Of a DNA stretch of 64,000 nucleotides, positions 43,455 to 52,756 are shown piece after piece. Numbering within the stretch: position 1 is the first letter of the stretch; each line of letters opens with the position of its first letter. Under the pieces are notes generated by a model. It saw only the letters and a program-made list of their open reading frames with translations, searched no databases and was not told the origin of the DNA. A program made the translations under genes and the position numbers. Origin of the DNA: Sphingomonas sp. Leaf33 (lineage in GTDB: Bacteria; Pseudomonadota; Alphaproteobacteria; Sphingomonadales; Sphingomonadaceae); NCBI RefSeq assembly GCF_001421785.1, contig NZ_LMLB01000001.1, forward strand, positions 1,311,008 to 1,375,007, given 5' to 3'.

Positions 43455-44006
43455 ATGAGCAAGACACCGGTGTGGCACGGCACCACGATCCTATCCGTGC
43501 GCAGGGGGGGCAAGGTCGTCGTCATCGGCGATGGCCAGGTCAGCCAGGGCCAGACGGTCATGAAACCCAACGCCCGCAAGGTCCGCCCGCTGGGTGACGG
43601 CAAGGTCATTGCCGGCTTCGCCGGCGCGACCGCTGACGCCTTCACGCTGTTCGAGCGGCTGGAGGCGAAGCTGGAACGCCACCAGGGCCAGCTGCTGCGC
43701 GCCGCGGTGGAACTCGCCAAGGATTGGCGGACCGACAAGTTCCTCCGCAACCTTGAAGCGATGCTGATCGTCGCCGACAAGGATGTGACGCTGGTCGTGA
43801 CCGGCAACGGCGACGTGCTGGAGCCGGAGGCCGGCATCGCCGCGATCGGCTCCGGCGGCAATTTCGCACTCGCCGCCGCCCGCGCACTGGCGGATTACGA
43901 GGCGGATGCCGAGACGCTGGCGAAGAAGGCGATGAAGATCGCCGCCGACCTGTGTGTCTACACCAACGATCGCACGACGATCGAAGTGCTGGACAGCACC
44001 TCCTGA
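43455..44006 (+). CDS. hslV: ATP-dependent protease subunit HslV
   Basis: The protein has 183 aa. Its catalytic Thr is in [15 protein letters not shown], after a short N-terminal extension (MSKTPVWHG) that must be removed; [20 protein letters not shown] and [17 protein letters not shown] are standard HslV segments. HslV forms the proteolytic core of the HslUV (ClpQY) complex. ATG at 43455 is chosen over one 12 codons upstream. The gene for its ATPase partner, hslU, follows after 51 nt. Confidence 0.96.
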   Translation: MSKTPVWHGTTILSVRRGGKVVVIGDGQVSQGQTVMKPNARKVRPLGDGKVIAGFAGATADAFTLFERLEAKLERHQGQLLRAAVELAKDWRTDKFLRNLEAMLIVADKDVTLVVTGNGDVLEPEAGIAAIGSGGNFALAAARALADYEADAETLAKKAMKIAADLCVYTNDRTTIEVLDSTS

Positions 44007-44057
44007 TTTGCAGCCCGTTTCCGCCGACGGTTGGAACAGGCCTTTGAAGAAGTGACA

Positions 44058-45350
44058 ATGAACGACGCCCTCACCCCCAAGACCATCGTCCGCGCACTCG
44101 ACGAGCACATCATCGGCCAAGCCGACGCCAAGCGGGCAGTCGCCGTCGCGATGCGCAACCGCTGGCGCCGCCAGCAGCTTGCGCCCGACCTGCGTGACGA
44201 AGTCAGCCCGAAGAACATCCTGATGATCGGGCCGACCGGCTGCGGCAAGACCGAGATTAGCCGGCGTCTGGCCAAACTCGCCGACGCGCCGTTCGTAAAG
44301 GTCGAGGCGACCAAGTTCACCGAGGTCGGCTACGTCGGCCGCGACGTCGAACAGATCGCCCGCGACCTGGTTGAGGAAGCGATCCGGCTGGAAAAGGAAC
44401 GCCGCCGCCTGTCGGTAAAGGACAAGGCAGAGGCCGCGGCGATGACGCGACTGCTCGATGCGCTGACCGGCAAGGATTCGAGCGCGGCAACGCGCGAGGC
44501 CTTTCGCCAGCGCCTGAATGACGGCCATCTCGATAACACGGAAGTCGAGATCGAGCTGGAAGCGACGCCGTTGACCCCGTTCGAGGTTCCGGGCGGTGCG
44601 CCGCAGATGATCAACCTTGGCGAGATGATGAAGAGCTTCGGCGGGCCGCAGTTGAAGCGTCGCAAACTGAACGTCCACGCCGCCTGGGCGAAACTGGTCG
44701 AGGAAGAGGCTGACAAGCGCCTGGATCAGGACGACGTCAGCCGCGTCGCGCTGGCGGATGCCGAAGCCAACGGGATCGTGTTCCTGGACGAGATCGACAA
44801 GATCGCCGTCAGCGATGTCCGCGGCGGATCGGTCAGCCGCGAGGGCGTCCAGCGCGATCTGCTGCCGTTGATCGAGGGGACGACCGTCGCGACCAAATAC
44901 GGTCCGATGAAGACCGACCACATCCTGTTCATCGCCAGTGGCGCCTTCCACGTCGCCAAACCGAGCGACCTGCTGCCCGAGCTTCAGGGTCGCCTGCCGA
45001 TCCGCGTCGAGCTGAAGGGGCTGACCGAGGAGGATTTCGTCGCGATCCTCAGCGACACCAAGTCGTCGCTGCCCGAGCAGTACAAGGCGCTGATCGGGAC
45101 GGAAGGCGTCACGATCGACTTCACCGCCGATGGTATCCGCGCGGTGGCCAGGATTGCGGCGGAAGTGAACGGCGAGGTCGAGAATATCGGCGCGCGGCGC
45201 TTGCAGACAGTGATGGAAAAGCTGCTTGAGGAAGTGAGCTTCGACGCCGAGGACCGTGGCGGATCGACGCTGACGATCGATGCGGCTTATGTCGACGCGC
45301 AGCTGGCGAGTATCGCGCGGAACACGGATCTAAGCCGCTACGTGCTGTAG
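44058..45350 (+). CDS. hslU: HslU ATPase subunit of HslUV protease
   Basis: The protein has 430 aa. N-terminal [20 protein letters not shown], Walker [17 protein letters not shown], and Walker [13 protein letters not shown] are present; the C-terminus ends in SRYVL, the tail that inserts into HslV. It unfolds substrates and feeds them to HslV. The spacing to hslV indicates an operon. Confidence 0.97.
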   Translation: MNDALTPKTIVRALDEHIIGQADAKRAVAVAMRNRWRRQQLAPDLRDEVSPKNILMIGPTGCGKTEISRRLAKLADAPFVKVEATKFTEVGYVGRDVEQIARDLVEEAIRLEKERRRLSVKDKAEAAAMTRLLDALTGKDSSAATREAFRQRLNDGHLDNTEVEIELEATPLTPFEVPGGAPQMINLGEMMKSFGGPQLKRRKLNVHAAWAKLVEEEADKRLDQDDVSRVALADAEANGIVFLDEIDKIAVSDVRGGSVSREGVQRDLLPLIEGTTVATKYGPMKTDHILFIASGAFHVAKPSDLLPELQGRLPIRVELKGLTEEDFVAILSDTKSSLPEQYKALIGTEGVTIDFTADGIRAVARIAAEVNGEVENIGARRLQTVMEKLLEEVSFDAEDRGGSTLTIDAAYVDAQLASIARNTDLSRYVL

Positions 45351-45360
45351 AGCCGCAGCG

Positions 45361-45744
45361 TTACCGCGCGCGACTATAGGGTACGAAATCGCCGAACCGG
45401 CAGTAGGGGCCTGGGATGCTCGCCCCGCGGGGAACCGTGCGGAAGCGGTCGTTGCGACACAGGTTGCCGCCGTAGATTTCGGTGATGAGCAGCGGGTCGC
45501 CGCCGAGAGACGGGCAACCGCCCTCCGCCCGGGTGACGAACAGCCGGCCGCCCTGGCGATACACCAGCGTCTCGCCGATAATCCGCGGTGCCTCCAGGCT
45601 GGAGGCGTTGATGCACCGCTGTGGCGCACCCGCCGTCCGACCCTTCAGCGCGTCGGCCAACTCGGCGGCGTCGCTGTGTCCGCCGGCCGCCGACGCCGCG
45701 CACCCCGCCAGCGCCAGTAACGGCAGGACCAGCCCGCTCCTCAT
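45361..45744 (-). CDS. Hypothetical Cys-rich lipoprotein, copy A
   Basis: The protein has 127 aa. Lipobox LAGC gives the lipid-attachment Cys at about residue 15. The mature part has four further Cys in GAPQRCI, EGGCPSL, GGNLCRNDRF and PYCRFGDFVPY, probably two disulfides. It is clearly paralogous to the gene upstream (45741-46148), with which it overlaps by ATGA. The family is unnamed; a periplasmic or outer-membrane location is likely. Confidence 0.75.
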   Translation of the reverse strand: MRSGLVLPLLALAGCAASAAGGHSDAAELADALKGRTAGAPQRCINASSLEAPRIIGETLVYRQGGRLFVTRAEGGCPSLGGDPLLITEIYGGNLCRNDRFRTVPRGASIPGPYCRFGDFVPYSRAR

Positions 45745-46148
45745 CGCCGATCGCGGGTGTAGGGCACGAAGTCGCCGAACGCGCAGGCGCCAGACGGGAA
45801 ACCCGCGGTGCGATCGACCGTGCGGACGATGTCACCGCGACAGAACTGGCTGCCGAACGTCTGGGTGACGATAATGTCGTCGCGCTTCAGGCCGAAGCAG
45901 CCGCCGGTGGTCTGGTTGCGATAGCGTCGCGCGCCGTCGTCATAGACGAGCGTGTCGCCATAGATCTTCACATTCGCGTTGCGCGTTTGGATGCAGCTTT
46001 GCGGCGCGCCCGGGCTCCATCCGGCGAGATCTCGTTCAAGTCGTGCGATGTCGCGCGACTGTTCGGCATCGGCGCGGGCTGTCTGCTGCGGCGTGGCGGC
46101 ACATCCCGCAGTCAGCGCGAGGGCAGCGAGGGGCAGGATGATACGCAT
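45741..46148 (-). CDS. Hypothetical Cys-rich lipoprotein, copy B
   Basis: The protein has 135 aa from the ATG giving a good lipoprotein signal (MRIILPLAALALTAGC). It shares with copy A the motifs GAPQ-Cys-Ile, DTLVY, GGC, FCRGD and CAFGDFVPYTR, in the same order. A polar helical insert (TARADAEQSRDIARLERDLA) follows the lipid-anchor Cys only here. Start and stop show it is the first gene of a two-gene operon with copy A. Confidence 0.75.
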   Translation of the reverse strand: MRIILPLAALALTAGCAATPQQTARADAEQSRDIARLERDLAGWSPGAPQSCIQTRNANVKIYGDTLVYDDGARRYRNQTTGGCFGLKRDDIIVTQTFGSQFCRGDIVRTVDRTAGFPSGACAFGDFVPYTRDRR

Positions 46149-46182
46149 CGTCAAATCCTCCGTCTGAGGAAACGATAACGCA

Positions 46183-46911
46183 TCAGCCGCGAAATGCATC
46201 CTTGCCCGCGCGTCGCTCGGCGAATTCCTGCACGTCGCGGGCCCGCAGGAACGGGTTGGTCGCCCGCTCCAGCCCGATCGTGGTCGGCAGCGTTGCGCCG
46301 CCGGCGTCGCGCAAACGCTCGACCTCGGTCATCCGTGCCCGGAGCGCCGCGTTGCCGGGCTCGACGGTCAGGGCGAAACGACCGTTCGACAGCGTATATT
46401 CATGGGCGCCGTAGACGACCGTCTCGTCCGGCATCGCGGCGAAGCGCGCCATGTTGGCGAACATCTGAGCCGCTGACCCTTCGAACAGCCGTCCGCAGCC
46501 CATCGCGAACAACGTGTCGCCGCTGAACATCAGGTGGTCGTCGGCAAAGTGGAAGACGATGTGCCCGGCGGTGTGGCCGGGCGTCTCCAGCACGGTCGCG
46601 ACACGGTCGCCGATCCGCACGGTGTCGCCTTCGCCGACGCCGTGATCGAGCGTCGCGATCTTCGCGCGCTCTGCCTCGGGGCCGGTGACCGCGCAGCCGT
46701 AGCGCGCGATCAGCTCGGCATTGCCGCCGGTATGGTCGGGGTGCCAGTGGGTCGTCCAGATCGCAGCCGCCCGCCAGCCACGTGCATCGAGCGCGGCGAT
46801 AACGGGTGCCGCCTCGCCGGGATCGACCGCCACCGTCGTGTCGGTAGCAGCGTCGTGGATCAGCCAGACGTAATTGTCGCTCAGCGCAGCGACCCGGACG
46901 ACTTCTAGCAT
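46183..46911 (-). CDS. gloB: Hydroxyacylglutathione hydrolase (glyoxalase II)
   Basis: The protein has 242 aa of the metallo-beta-lactamase fold. The binuclear metal site is THWHPDHTGG, then ETPGHTAGHIV, MFSGDTLFAMGCGRLFEG and GAHEYTLSNGRFAL. It hydrolyses S-lactoylglutathione to lactate and glutathione in methylglyoxal detoxification. It follows gloA by 4 nt, so the pathway is one transcription unit. Confidence 0.95.
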   Translation of the reverse strand: MLEVVRVAALSDNYVWLIHDAATDTTVAVDPGEAAPVIAALDARGWRAAAIWTTHWHPDHTGGNAELIARYGCAVTGPEAERAKIATLDHGVGEGDTVRIGDRVATVLETPGHTAGHIVFHFADDHLMFSGDTLFAMGCGRLFEGSAAQMFANMARFAAMPDETVVYGAHEYTLSNGRFALTVEPGNAALRARMTEVERLRDAGGATLPTTIGLERATNPFLRARDVQEFAERRAGKDAFRG

Positions 46912-46915
46912 CAGC

Positions 46916-47368
46916 CTACCATTCGCCGACGTTGGGCATCGACGTCCACGGCTCGGCGGGCTCCAGTTCGCCCTTCTGCAAGAGTTCGATCGAGATGTTG
47001 TCGGGGGTGCGGACAAAGGCCATGTGACCGTCGCGCGGCGGGCGATTGATCGTGTAGCCGGCGTCGATCAGCCGCTGGCATGTGTCGTAGATATCATCGA
47101 CGCGGTAGGCCAGGTGCCCGAAGTTGCGCCCGCCGGTATATTCCTCTGACGCCGAACCGTCCTCGGCCGGCCAGTTGTAGGTCAGCTCGACCTCCGCCTT
47201 GGCGCGTTCGCCCGGCGCATTCATGTCTTCGTCGGCGGCGAGGAAGATAAGCGTGAAGCGGCCCTTCTCGCTTTCCAGGCGCCGGACTTCCTTCAGGCCC
47301 AGCACATCGAAGAAGCGGATTGTCGCATCCGGGTCGGTGACGCGGATCATGGTATGGAGGTAATGCAT
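46916..47368 (-). CDS. gloA: Lactoylglutathione lyase (glyoxalase I)
   Basis: The protein has 150 aa. [20 protein letters not shown] and [19 protein letters not shown] match the GlxI family, with metal ligands His (HTMIR), Glu (EVELTYNW), His (GHLAYRV) and Glu (ISIELLQKG). It converts the methylglyoxal-glutathione hemithioacetal to S-lactoylglutathione. It is the first gene of the gloAB pair. Confidence 0.95.
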   Translation of the reverse strand: MHYLHTMIRVTDPDATIRFFDVLGLKEVRRLESEKGRFTLIFLAADEDMNAPGERAKAEVELTYNWPAEDGSASEEYTGGRNFGHLAYRVDDIYDTCQRLIDAGYTINRPPRDGHMAFVRTPDNISIELLQKGELEPAEPWTSMPNVGEW

Positions 47369-47440
47369 CGGCAGCCTTCTATCGTTTTAGGCGAATGACG
47401 CTGCTCGAACGGTCGGGACGGCTTCCGGCTCCGCCAAGTT

Positions 47441-48181
47441 CTACTTGGCCGTCCCGAACTGCGCCAGTGCCGCCGTGGCTGACGCGGCGACCGCCCCCTG
47501 GCCGATCTGCGCGGCCGTCGTCCAGCCGCTGCGGGCGCCGGCCTCGTCCCCCGACAGCGCGGCGATGTTGCCGGCTTCAAGCTGGACCGACGCATCGTCG
47601 CTGGCACGGTCCAGAGCCTTGGCGATGTCGGTGCGCGCGCGGGGCAGGTCGTTCATCCGCCGCGCGAGCGTCGCCGAGAGGAGCCATGCCAGCGGGTCGT
47701 CGGCGGCGTGGAGCAGCGCCGCGTCGATGTCCTTGCGGGCGGCCACGGTATCGCCAGCCGCGACCAGCGCGCGGGCGCGGTCGAGATGCGCTTCGCCCAG
47801 CGCGAGGCCGGTCAGGCCGCTGCCGGCCAGCGCCGTGTCGAGCGCTGTCTTCGCCTTGACCGGATCACCTGCGACCAGCCAGGCATTGCCCGCCTGCGCC
47901 CAGAAACTCGCCGCACGCGCGTCCTTGGCATCGGCCGCGCCGCGTGCCGATTCGGTGAACGCCAGCGCCGCAGGGGCGGATCGCTTGAGGCCGGTATAGG
48001 CACGCCCCAGGCACTGCTGCGCACGAAAGCCGCCGCCTGCCAGCACCCAGCGCGACGCCTCGGTCTGCGCTGCGGCCGGATCGCCGACCGCGAGATCGAC
48101 GCAGCGCTGCATCCGCGCATCCTGCGAATCGGTCAGCGCGGGCGTCACCGCGGTCTGGAGGGCAAGGGCAAGCAGGATCAT
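47441..48181 (-). CDS. TPR-like hypothetical protein
   Basis: The protein has 246 aa. A short hydrophobic N-terminus (MILLALALQTAVTPAL) may be a signal peptide; the rest is Ala-rich helical repeats resembling TPR units (for example AWLLSATLARRMNDLPRART and QLEAGNIAALSGDEAGARSG). The start overlaps the stop of the alpha/beta hydrolase gene (ATGA), so they are co-translated. Function unknown; such proteins act as periplasmic scaffolds. Confidence 0.68.
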   Translation of the reverse strand: MILLALALQTAVTPALTDSQDARMQRCVDLAVGDPAAAQTEASRWVLAGGGFRAQQCLGRAYTGLKRSAPAALAFTESARGAADAKDARAASFWAQAGNAWLVAGDPVKAKTALDTALAGSGLTGLALGEAHLDRARALVAAGDTVAARKDIDAALLHAADDPLAWLLSATLARRMNDLPRARTDIAKALDRASDDASVQLEAGNIAALSGDEAGARSGWTTAAQIGQGAVAASATAALAQFGTAK

Positions 48182-48885
48182 GGCGTCAGCATTTCGATCG
48201 TGCTGAGCAGCGTGCCGATATCGGCATCGCGCGACAGCCGGTGGTCGCCGTCCTTGACCAGGATGGTCTGCACGTCGGCTGAACGGATCGTGCGGGCGAG
48301 TTGCAGGCTCAGCTCCCATGGCACGTCCTCGTCCCGCTGACCGTGGATCAGCCGCACCGGGCAATCGATCGGAATGTTCGGCCACATCACGCGCAGGCTC
48401 TCACCCGACTGCCAGAAGGCGCGGGTCGTGACGGTCGGCCGGTCCGAATAGGGCGAGGGCTGTTCGAGGCGTCCGGTGCGCGCCAGCGTCGATTTCTCGT
48501 CGTCGCTGAATCCCCAGCTCGTGAAGTCGGGCGCGGCGGCGACACCGACGATGCTGGCGATACGATCGGGCCGGGCCAGCGCGACCAGCAGCATGATCCA
48601 CCCGCCCATCGACGATCCGACCAGCGTGACGGGCCCATCGATCAGGTGATCCAGTACGGCGAGCGCGTCGTCGCGCCACAGCTCCAGCGTGCCATCCTCG
48701 AACGTGCCGGGGCTGGCGCCACAGCCTGAATAGTCGAAGCGTACACAGGCACGGCCGTGCGCCTTTGCCCAGGCCTCGATCGCCAGCGCCTTCGTCCCGG
48801 TCATGTCGCTGGCATAGCCGGGCAGGAACATCAGGGTCGGCCCGCGGCCGGGGGTGTGGTGATAGGCGAGGGGACGATCGGACAT
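48178..48885 (-). CDS. Alpha/beta hydrolase
   Basis: The protein has 235 aa. The nucleophile elbow GSSMGG (Ser at about 92), the oxyanion-region LPGYASDMTG, the Asp in HGQRDEDVPW and the His in DGDHRLSRD complete a catalytic triad. It resembles the ABHD10/thioesterase-like group; the substrate is not evident. It is followed by the TPR-like gene in the same operon. Confidence 0.88.
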   Translation of the reverse strand: MSDRPLAYHHTPGRGPTLMFLPGYASDMTGTKALAIEAWAKAHGRACVRFDYSGCGASPGTFEDGTLELWRDDALAVLDHLIDGPVTLVGSSMGGWIMLLVALARPDRIASIVGVAAAPDFTSWGFSDDEKSTLARTGRLEQPSPYSDRPTVTTRAFWQSGESLRVMWPNIPIDCPVRLIHGQRDEDVPWELSLQLARTIRSADVQTILVKDGDHRLSRDADIGTLLSTIEMLTP

Positions 48886-48911
48886 GGGCGTGTGCGCTAC
48901 GCCCGATGCGA

Positions 48912-49967
48912 TCAGAACGCCAGTTCGCTGCGCTCGACCGCGGGATCGTCAGTGCAGATGCGGCGCAGCGCGGTCCATTCGGCTGCGGTCAGCGCCGGCC
49001 GGTCGTCGCGATGCGTCGCGGCCGCGCGCTCGAACCGCCGGCGGCGCTCGGTCGAGAGCGGATGGCTGGACAGATAGCCGAACGCAAGCTGCGGCATTCT
49101 GTCCTCGATCGTCGCCAGCCGCGCGAAGAACCGGGCGGTCGGCAGGGGCGAGATGCGCGCCCGACCCAGCGTCAGGATGGCGTAGGCATCCGCGGCGCTT
49201 TCCGCCTCGCGCGAGTAGCGTGCCGCGATCAGCGTGCCGAGCGTGTTGCCGACGTCGCCGGTAAAGCTCGCCAGCACGACGCCGATCCCCGCCTGCCGCG
49301 CCATCGCCGCCAGCACGTCGCGGTTATGGACATGGCCGATCTCGTGCGCGAGCACGCCGGCGACCTCGTCGGCCGACCGCGCTTCGGTCAGCAGTTTTTC
49401 AAAGATGACGATCCGCCCGCCGGGCAGGGCGGCTGCGTTGACGACGGGGACGGCGGTCACGCTGACCTGCAAATCGTCGGTGTCGGGCGACAGACGCCGG
49501 ACGAGGCCGTCGAGTGCGGCGCGTCCCGCCGGGGCCCGGCACAGCCGCGTGCCGAAATCGCCGACCATCGCGTCGCCAAGCCGGCGCTCCCACGCCATCG
49601 GCACCGCGCGTGCGACCCACGCCGGTGCGGCAAGGCCGATCGCGACCACGCCGACAGCAACGATCGCACACGCTGCGGCCGCCTTCCACAGCCCGACCGC
49701 ATCGATCCAGCGGCCGTATTGCCCGTTCTTGGGCAGACGCGCGGCCAGGTCGGCAGGCACGTCGCCCTCCAGCGTCAGCCGCCAGCCAGGGCGATCGGGC
49801 CGCCCGAGCAGCCAGCGCGTCCGGTTGCGGTCGCGGGTCGCCAGCAGCGCCCACGGGATCGGCCCTTCGGTCCAATCGCCGTCCGACAGCCAGAGTCCGG
49901 CATCGTCGGCGCGGACGTGCGGCTCGCGTGGCCGCGCGGTCACACCATCGTAATGCCGGGCTTGCAT
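48912..49967 (-). CDS. M48 family metallopeptidase, membrane-associated
   Basis: The protein has 351 aa. A membrane segment at about 95-117 divides a DUF-like N-terminal part from the peptidase domain. The zinc motif is HEIGHVHNRD and the third ligand Glu is in YSREAESAADAYA; SSHPLSTERRRRF near the end is typical of M48 HtpX/Oma1 relatives. It probably degrades misfolded membrane or periplasmic proteins. It follows a DUF898 gene by 3 nt. Confidence 0.88.
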   Translation of the reverse strand: MQARHYDGVTARPREPHVRADDAGLWLSDGDWTEGPIPWALLATRDRNRTRWLLGRPDRPGWRLTLEGDVPADLAARLPKNGQYGRWIDAVGLWKAAAACAIVAVGVVAIGLAAPAWVARAVPMAWERRLGDAMVGDFGTRLCRAPAGRAALDGLVRRLSPDTDDLQVSVTAVPVVNAAALPGGRIVIFEKLLTEARSADEVAGVLAHEIGHVHNRDVLAAMARQAGIGVVLASFTGDVGNTLGTLIAARYSREAESAADAYAILTLGRARISPLPTARFFARLATIEDRMPQLAFGYLSSHPLSTERRRRFERAAATHRDDRPALTAAEWTALRRICTDDPAVERSELAF

Positions 49968-49970
49968 CGG

Positions 49971-51044
49971 TCAGATCGCTCCGATGTCGAATGCGTCGAG
50001 CAGGCCTTCGCCTTGGCCCGGACGGGCCGTGGTCGACACGGTCAGCGTGTCGAGGTCGATCTGGCCATAGGCTTCCAAGTGCCCGATGAAAAACGCCCAG
50101 TGGCGGTAACCGAGGAAGATCGCACCGATCCCGAGCGTGCAGACGACCAGCGCGACGTCGCCCGCGTAGAGCTTCAGCCAATCCTTGGTGCGCGCATCGA
50201 ACCCGAAATCGAGATGGCTGATCGTCATGTGGCTGACGCATTCGCGAAAGAACGCGGCGTAGAACATGATCGGAAAGATCACGAAGACCAGCAGGTAGAA
50301 GATCGGCAGGATCATCAGCAGGATCTGCAACGGCGATTGCGGCACCAGCGCCTGAACCGCGTTAGCCGTCAGGAAGCCGAAGGCCGCAAAGCCGATCAGC
50401 GCGGCGATCGCCAGACCGATGCACAGGAACAGGCGGCGGAACAGCGGCGTCGGGCTGGCGCCGGAGGTGAACGGATGCGGGCCGAAGCTCATCGCATTCC
50501 ATTTCTCGTTCCACAGCGTCACCAGCGACCACGGGATCAGCAGGCCACCGGCGAACCCGCCGACGATCGGCATCCACGTCGCCTGGACCGCATAGGCGAA
50601 CCCCTGGTCGTCGCTACCGCCCGAAATGCCGTGCCAGCTCGTCCGGCTGAGCCGATAGCGCAACGCGCGAAAGCGGGCGAGGCCAAAGAGGTACAGGAAG
50701 CTCAGGTACATCGCGATGCCGATGATCGCGGCGACGACTTCCAGCCCGCGCAGTGCCAGCGCCTGGATGCCGAACTGCAGCATCAGCACCGGCACCCCGA
50801 CCGCGACGATCACCAGCACGAACCCGATGAACAGCTCCAGCCCGGTGCCCGTCCATTCCAACCGGTCGTCGATGAAGCGCGTCTGGCTCCACAGATAGCG
50901 CCGCTCGCGCGTCTTGGCCCAGAACCGATAAATGCCGAGCGTGACGATGGTCAGCAGCAGGTTGGTAAACGCGATCGGGGCATAGTCGCGCCATGTCCCA
51001 TGAAATTCGAACGCGCTTTCGTGGCGCGTGACGCGGTCGTGCAT
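49971..51044 (-). CDS. DUF898 (YjgN-like) membrane protein
   Basis: The protein has 357 aa with about eight hydrophobic segments. The repeated pattern FRFWAKTRERRYLW, GTGLELFIGF and RALRYRLSRTSWHGI is characteristic of DUF898/YjgN. The function of this family is unknown. It is the first gene of a pair with the M48 peptidase gene, which suggests a shared role at the membrane, as YjgN-like proteins and M48 peptidases often adjoin. Confidence 0.85.
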   Translation of the reverse strand: MHDRVTRHESAFEFHGTWRDYAPIAFTNLLLTIVTLGIYRFWAKTRERRYLWSQTRFIDDRLEWTGTGLELFIGFVLVIVAVGVPVLMLQFGIQALALRGLEVVAAIIGIAMYLSFLYLFGLARFRALRYRLSRTSWHGISGGSDDQGFAYAVQATWMPIVGGFAGGLLIPWSLVTLWNEKWNAMSFGPHPFTSGASPTPLFRRLFLCIGLAIAALIGFAAFGFLTANAVQALVPQSPLQILLMILPIFYLLVFVIFPIMFYAAFFRECVSHMTISHLDFGFDARTKDWLKLYAGDVALVVCTLGIGAIFLGYRHWAFFIGHLEAYGQIDLDTLTVSTTARPGQGEGLLDAFDIGAI

Positions 51045-51141
51045 ACATCCCCCCTAATTCCCCGTCGGGTATTGGAGGGTAGGTCGGGCGCCGACGCAAC
51101 GACAATCTGTGTCGATCCGGTTGCGACGGCGCGCCGTGCAA

Positions 51142-52014
51142 TCACTTCGCCAGGAATTCGTCCAGCGCCTTGGCGAATATCTTTGGCTGGTCGAGCATAA
51201 TGAAATGCAGGCTGTCGGCGACGGGCACCAGTGTCGCGGGCGACCCGGCATAGTCGCGCTCCCAGATCGCCTTTGCCTGCGGTCCGGCGCCGGTCGCGTA
51301 GAGCACGGTGAACGGGCGGGCGGTAATTTTCGCTATGTCGGGGCGCAGGTCGGTTGTCAGGTCCTCGTACATCGCCTGCGCCACGACGCGCGGGTCGGCG
51401 CGGCGGCCCCATTCGGCGACCTGGATGCGGCCGGCGGGCGTGTTCGACCAGATGCCGCCCGGATCGGCGGTGACCGGAGACTTGGCAGGCGGCGTCGCGG
51501 CGATCATGTCGCGCATCCGTACCGCGTTCGGCGTCACCGCAGCGACGGTCGCGCCGCCCTGGAAGATGGTGCCGATGAAGGGCAGCGCATCGACCACCAT
51601 CACCCGGCCAGCGCTGTCGGGATGACGGACCGCCAGCATCATCGCGACGAGCCCTCCCATCGAATGACCGACCACCGCGGGGCTGGCGATCTTTCGGTCG
51701 CGGATGTGGGAGTCCAGTTCGGCGACGATGCCGTCGAGGATGCCCGGTTTCAGATTGTCCCGCGGATCGTCGCCGCCGAAGCCGTTGACCTGAACGGTCA
51801 GTACATGGTGCTTCGCTTTCAGCCCCGGCACGACGCCGTCCCATACCGCGCGCGGCGACGACAGGCCGGGGATCAGGATGACGGTCGACCCGCGCCCGCC
51901 CTCGTCGCGGATCGAGATATGCTCGCGCTGGACGACGGGATGCGTCTGCGCCTTTGCCATCATCGGGATCAGGACGGCGGCGAGGATCAGGAGGAACAGG
52001 TTAGGGCGTTTCAT
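51142..52014 (-). CDS. Secreted alpha/beta hydrolase
   Basis: The protein has 290 aa. Signal peptide MKRPNLFLLILAAVLIPMMA is followed by the hydrolase fold: oxyanion LIPGLSSPRAVW, nucleophile GHSMGG, Asp region and His in DSLHFIMLDQP. It probably acts in the periplasm on an ester. Its ATG overlaps the stop of the XRE regulator gene, making it the last gene of a three-gene operon. Confidence 0.88.
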   Translation of the reverse strand: MKRPNLFLLILAAVLIPMMAKAQTHPVVQREHISIRDEGGRGSTVILIPGLSSPRAVWDGVVPGLKAKHHVLTVQVNGFGGDDPRDNLKPGILDGIVAELDSHIRDRKIASPAVVGHSMGGLVAMMLAVRHPDSAGRVMVVDALPFIGTIFQGGATVAAVTPNAVRMRDMIAATPPAKSPVTADPGGIWSNTPAGRIQVAEWGRRADPRVVAQAMYEDLTTDLRPDIAKITARPFTVLYATGAGPQAKAIWERDYAGSPATLVPVADSLHFIMLDQPKIFAKALDEFLAK

Positions 52015-52217
52015 TGCTCGGCATCCTTCGGGTTGACGAAGATCGCCTCGATCGGCTGGCCGAACACGTCGGCGATCCGGAAGGCGAGGGGGAGGGACGG
52101 GTCGTAGCGGCCGGTTTCGATCGCGTTCACGCTCTGGCGCGACACCTCGAGCAGGTCGGCCAGATGCTGCTGGCTCCACCCGCGCTCGGCCCGCAGCGTG
52201 CGCATGTGGTTGTTCAT
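52011..52217 (-). CDS. XRE-family transcriptional regulator
   Basis: The protein has 68 aa. A single Cro/CI-type helix-turn-helix covers most of it: MRTLRAERGWSQQHLADLLE and VSRQSVNAIETGRYDPSLPL. Small regulators of this kind with a neighbouring membrane protein are common. It overlaps both flanking genes by ATGA and may control its own operon through the palindromes in the promoter at 52673-52708. Confidence 0.92.
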   Translation of the reverse strand: MNNHMRTLRAERGWSQQHLADLLEVSRQSVNAIETGRYDPSLPLAFRIADVFGQPIEAIFVNPKDAEQ

Positions 52218-52636
52218 GCCTCCTCGCCGCTGCCAGCCATGCGGTCACGCAAGCCCTGCACGCATTGCGCAAAGCCCCAGCCGATGCACCACAGGATGAA
52301 CGCCCAATAGGCCGGCGCGTGCGGCACGACGCCGCCGTCCTCCAAGAAGCCCCAGGCGCTCGACACGGCAAGCATGAAGCCCATGCCGATCAGCATGGCT
52401 CGTACCACGCGCGCGCGGATGAATTCGTCCGTCTCCTCGACGATGTAGAGGCCGATGACGCCGATGATTGCGATGATCGGCAGCGCGGGCAGGATCGACA
52501 GCGCGACCAGCAGGATGCCGGTCGGCTGCCATGTCTTGATCGCCCAGACCGCAAAGAACAGCGCCGCGACATAGGCGAGCATCGTCGGCCAGAAGCGACG
52601 CAGATAGCGCCGCCCGGCAAGGGTATTGGAACGCAT
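52214..52636 (-). CDS. Small four-span membrane protein, first gene of the XRE operon
   Basis: The protein has 140 aa with four hydrophobic segments at about 18-34, 42-63, 80-100 and 109-128 and a basic N-terminus (MRSNTLAGRRYLRR). I do not recognise a named family. It is translationally coupled to the XRE gene that follows. Its promoter (TTGACA, 18 bp, TAAAGT) remains next to the IS1595 element insertion. Confidence 0.75.
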   Translation of the reverse strand: MRSNTLAGRRYLRRFWPTMLAYVAALFFAVWAIKTWQPTGILLVALSILPALPIIAIIGVIGLYIVEETDEFIRARVVRAMLIGMGFMLAVSSAWGFLEDGGVVPHAPAYWAFILWCIGWGFAQCVQGLRDRMAGSGEEA

Positions 52637-52671
52637 GGAAGGCTCCTGTCAGATGATTCGTTGACAAGGAG

Positions 52672-52701
52672 ACTTTACGTAAAGCCTGCTTGTCATGTCA
52701 A
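52672..52701 (-). promoter_or_regulatory. Promoter of the XRE operon
   Basis: On the minus strand TTGACA (52701-52696) and TAAAGT (52677-52672) are separated by 18 bp. The palindromes CTTTACGTAAAG (52673-52684) and the CCTGCTTG/CAAGCAGG dyad cover it, making a likely operator for the XRE regulator. The transposon duplication starts at the first base of the -35. Confidence 0.6.
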
Positions 52702-52708
52702 GCAGGCT
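52673..52708. promoter_or_regulatory. Overlapping palindromes at the XRE operon promoter
   Basis: CTTTACGTAAAG (52673-52684) is a perfect 12-bp palindrome. AGCCTGCTTG and CAAGCAGGCT (52683-52708) form a dyad with a 6-nt centre, one of whose arms was duplicated as the transposon target site. They are good candidates for binding sites of the small XRE protein. Confidence 0.5.
52701..52708. repeat. Target site duplication, left copy
   Basis: AGCAGGCT directly before the left inverted repeat of the IS1595-type element; identical to 55536-55543. Eight bases is the duplication length known for the IS1595 family. Confidence 0.93.
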
Positions 52709-52732
52709 GGTCATTATATACTTGACAAAGCA
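52709..52732 (+). repeat. Left terminal inverted repeat of the IS1595-type element
   Basis: The 24 bases begin GGTCATTATATACTTGACAA and match the reverse complement of 55512-55535 except at one base (T versus A at position 14). Confidence 0.95.
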
Positions 52733-52756
52733 GCCGGTGAACGCCCATAAGAGGGC

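Noticed and set aside
48765..51200. An 811-codon plus-strand open frame opposite the hydrolase, M48 and DUF898 genes
   Set aside because: All three minus-strand genes have clear families; the plus frame is composition-driven.
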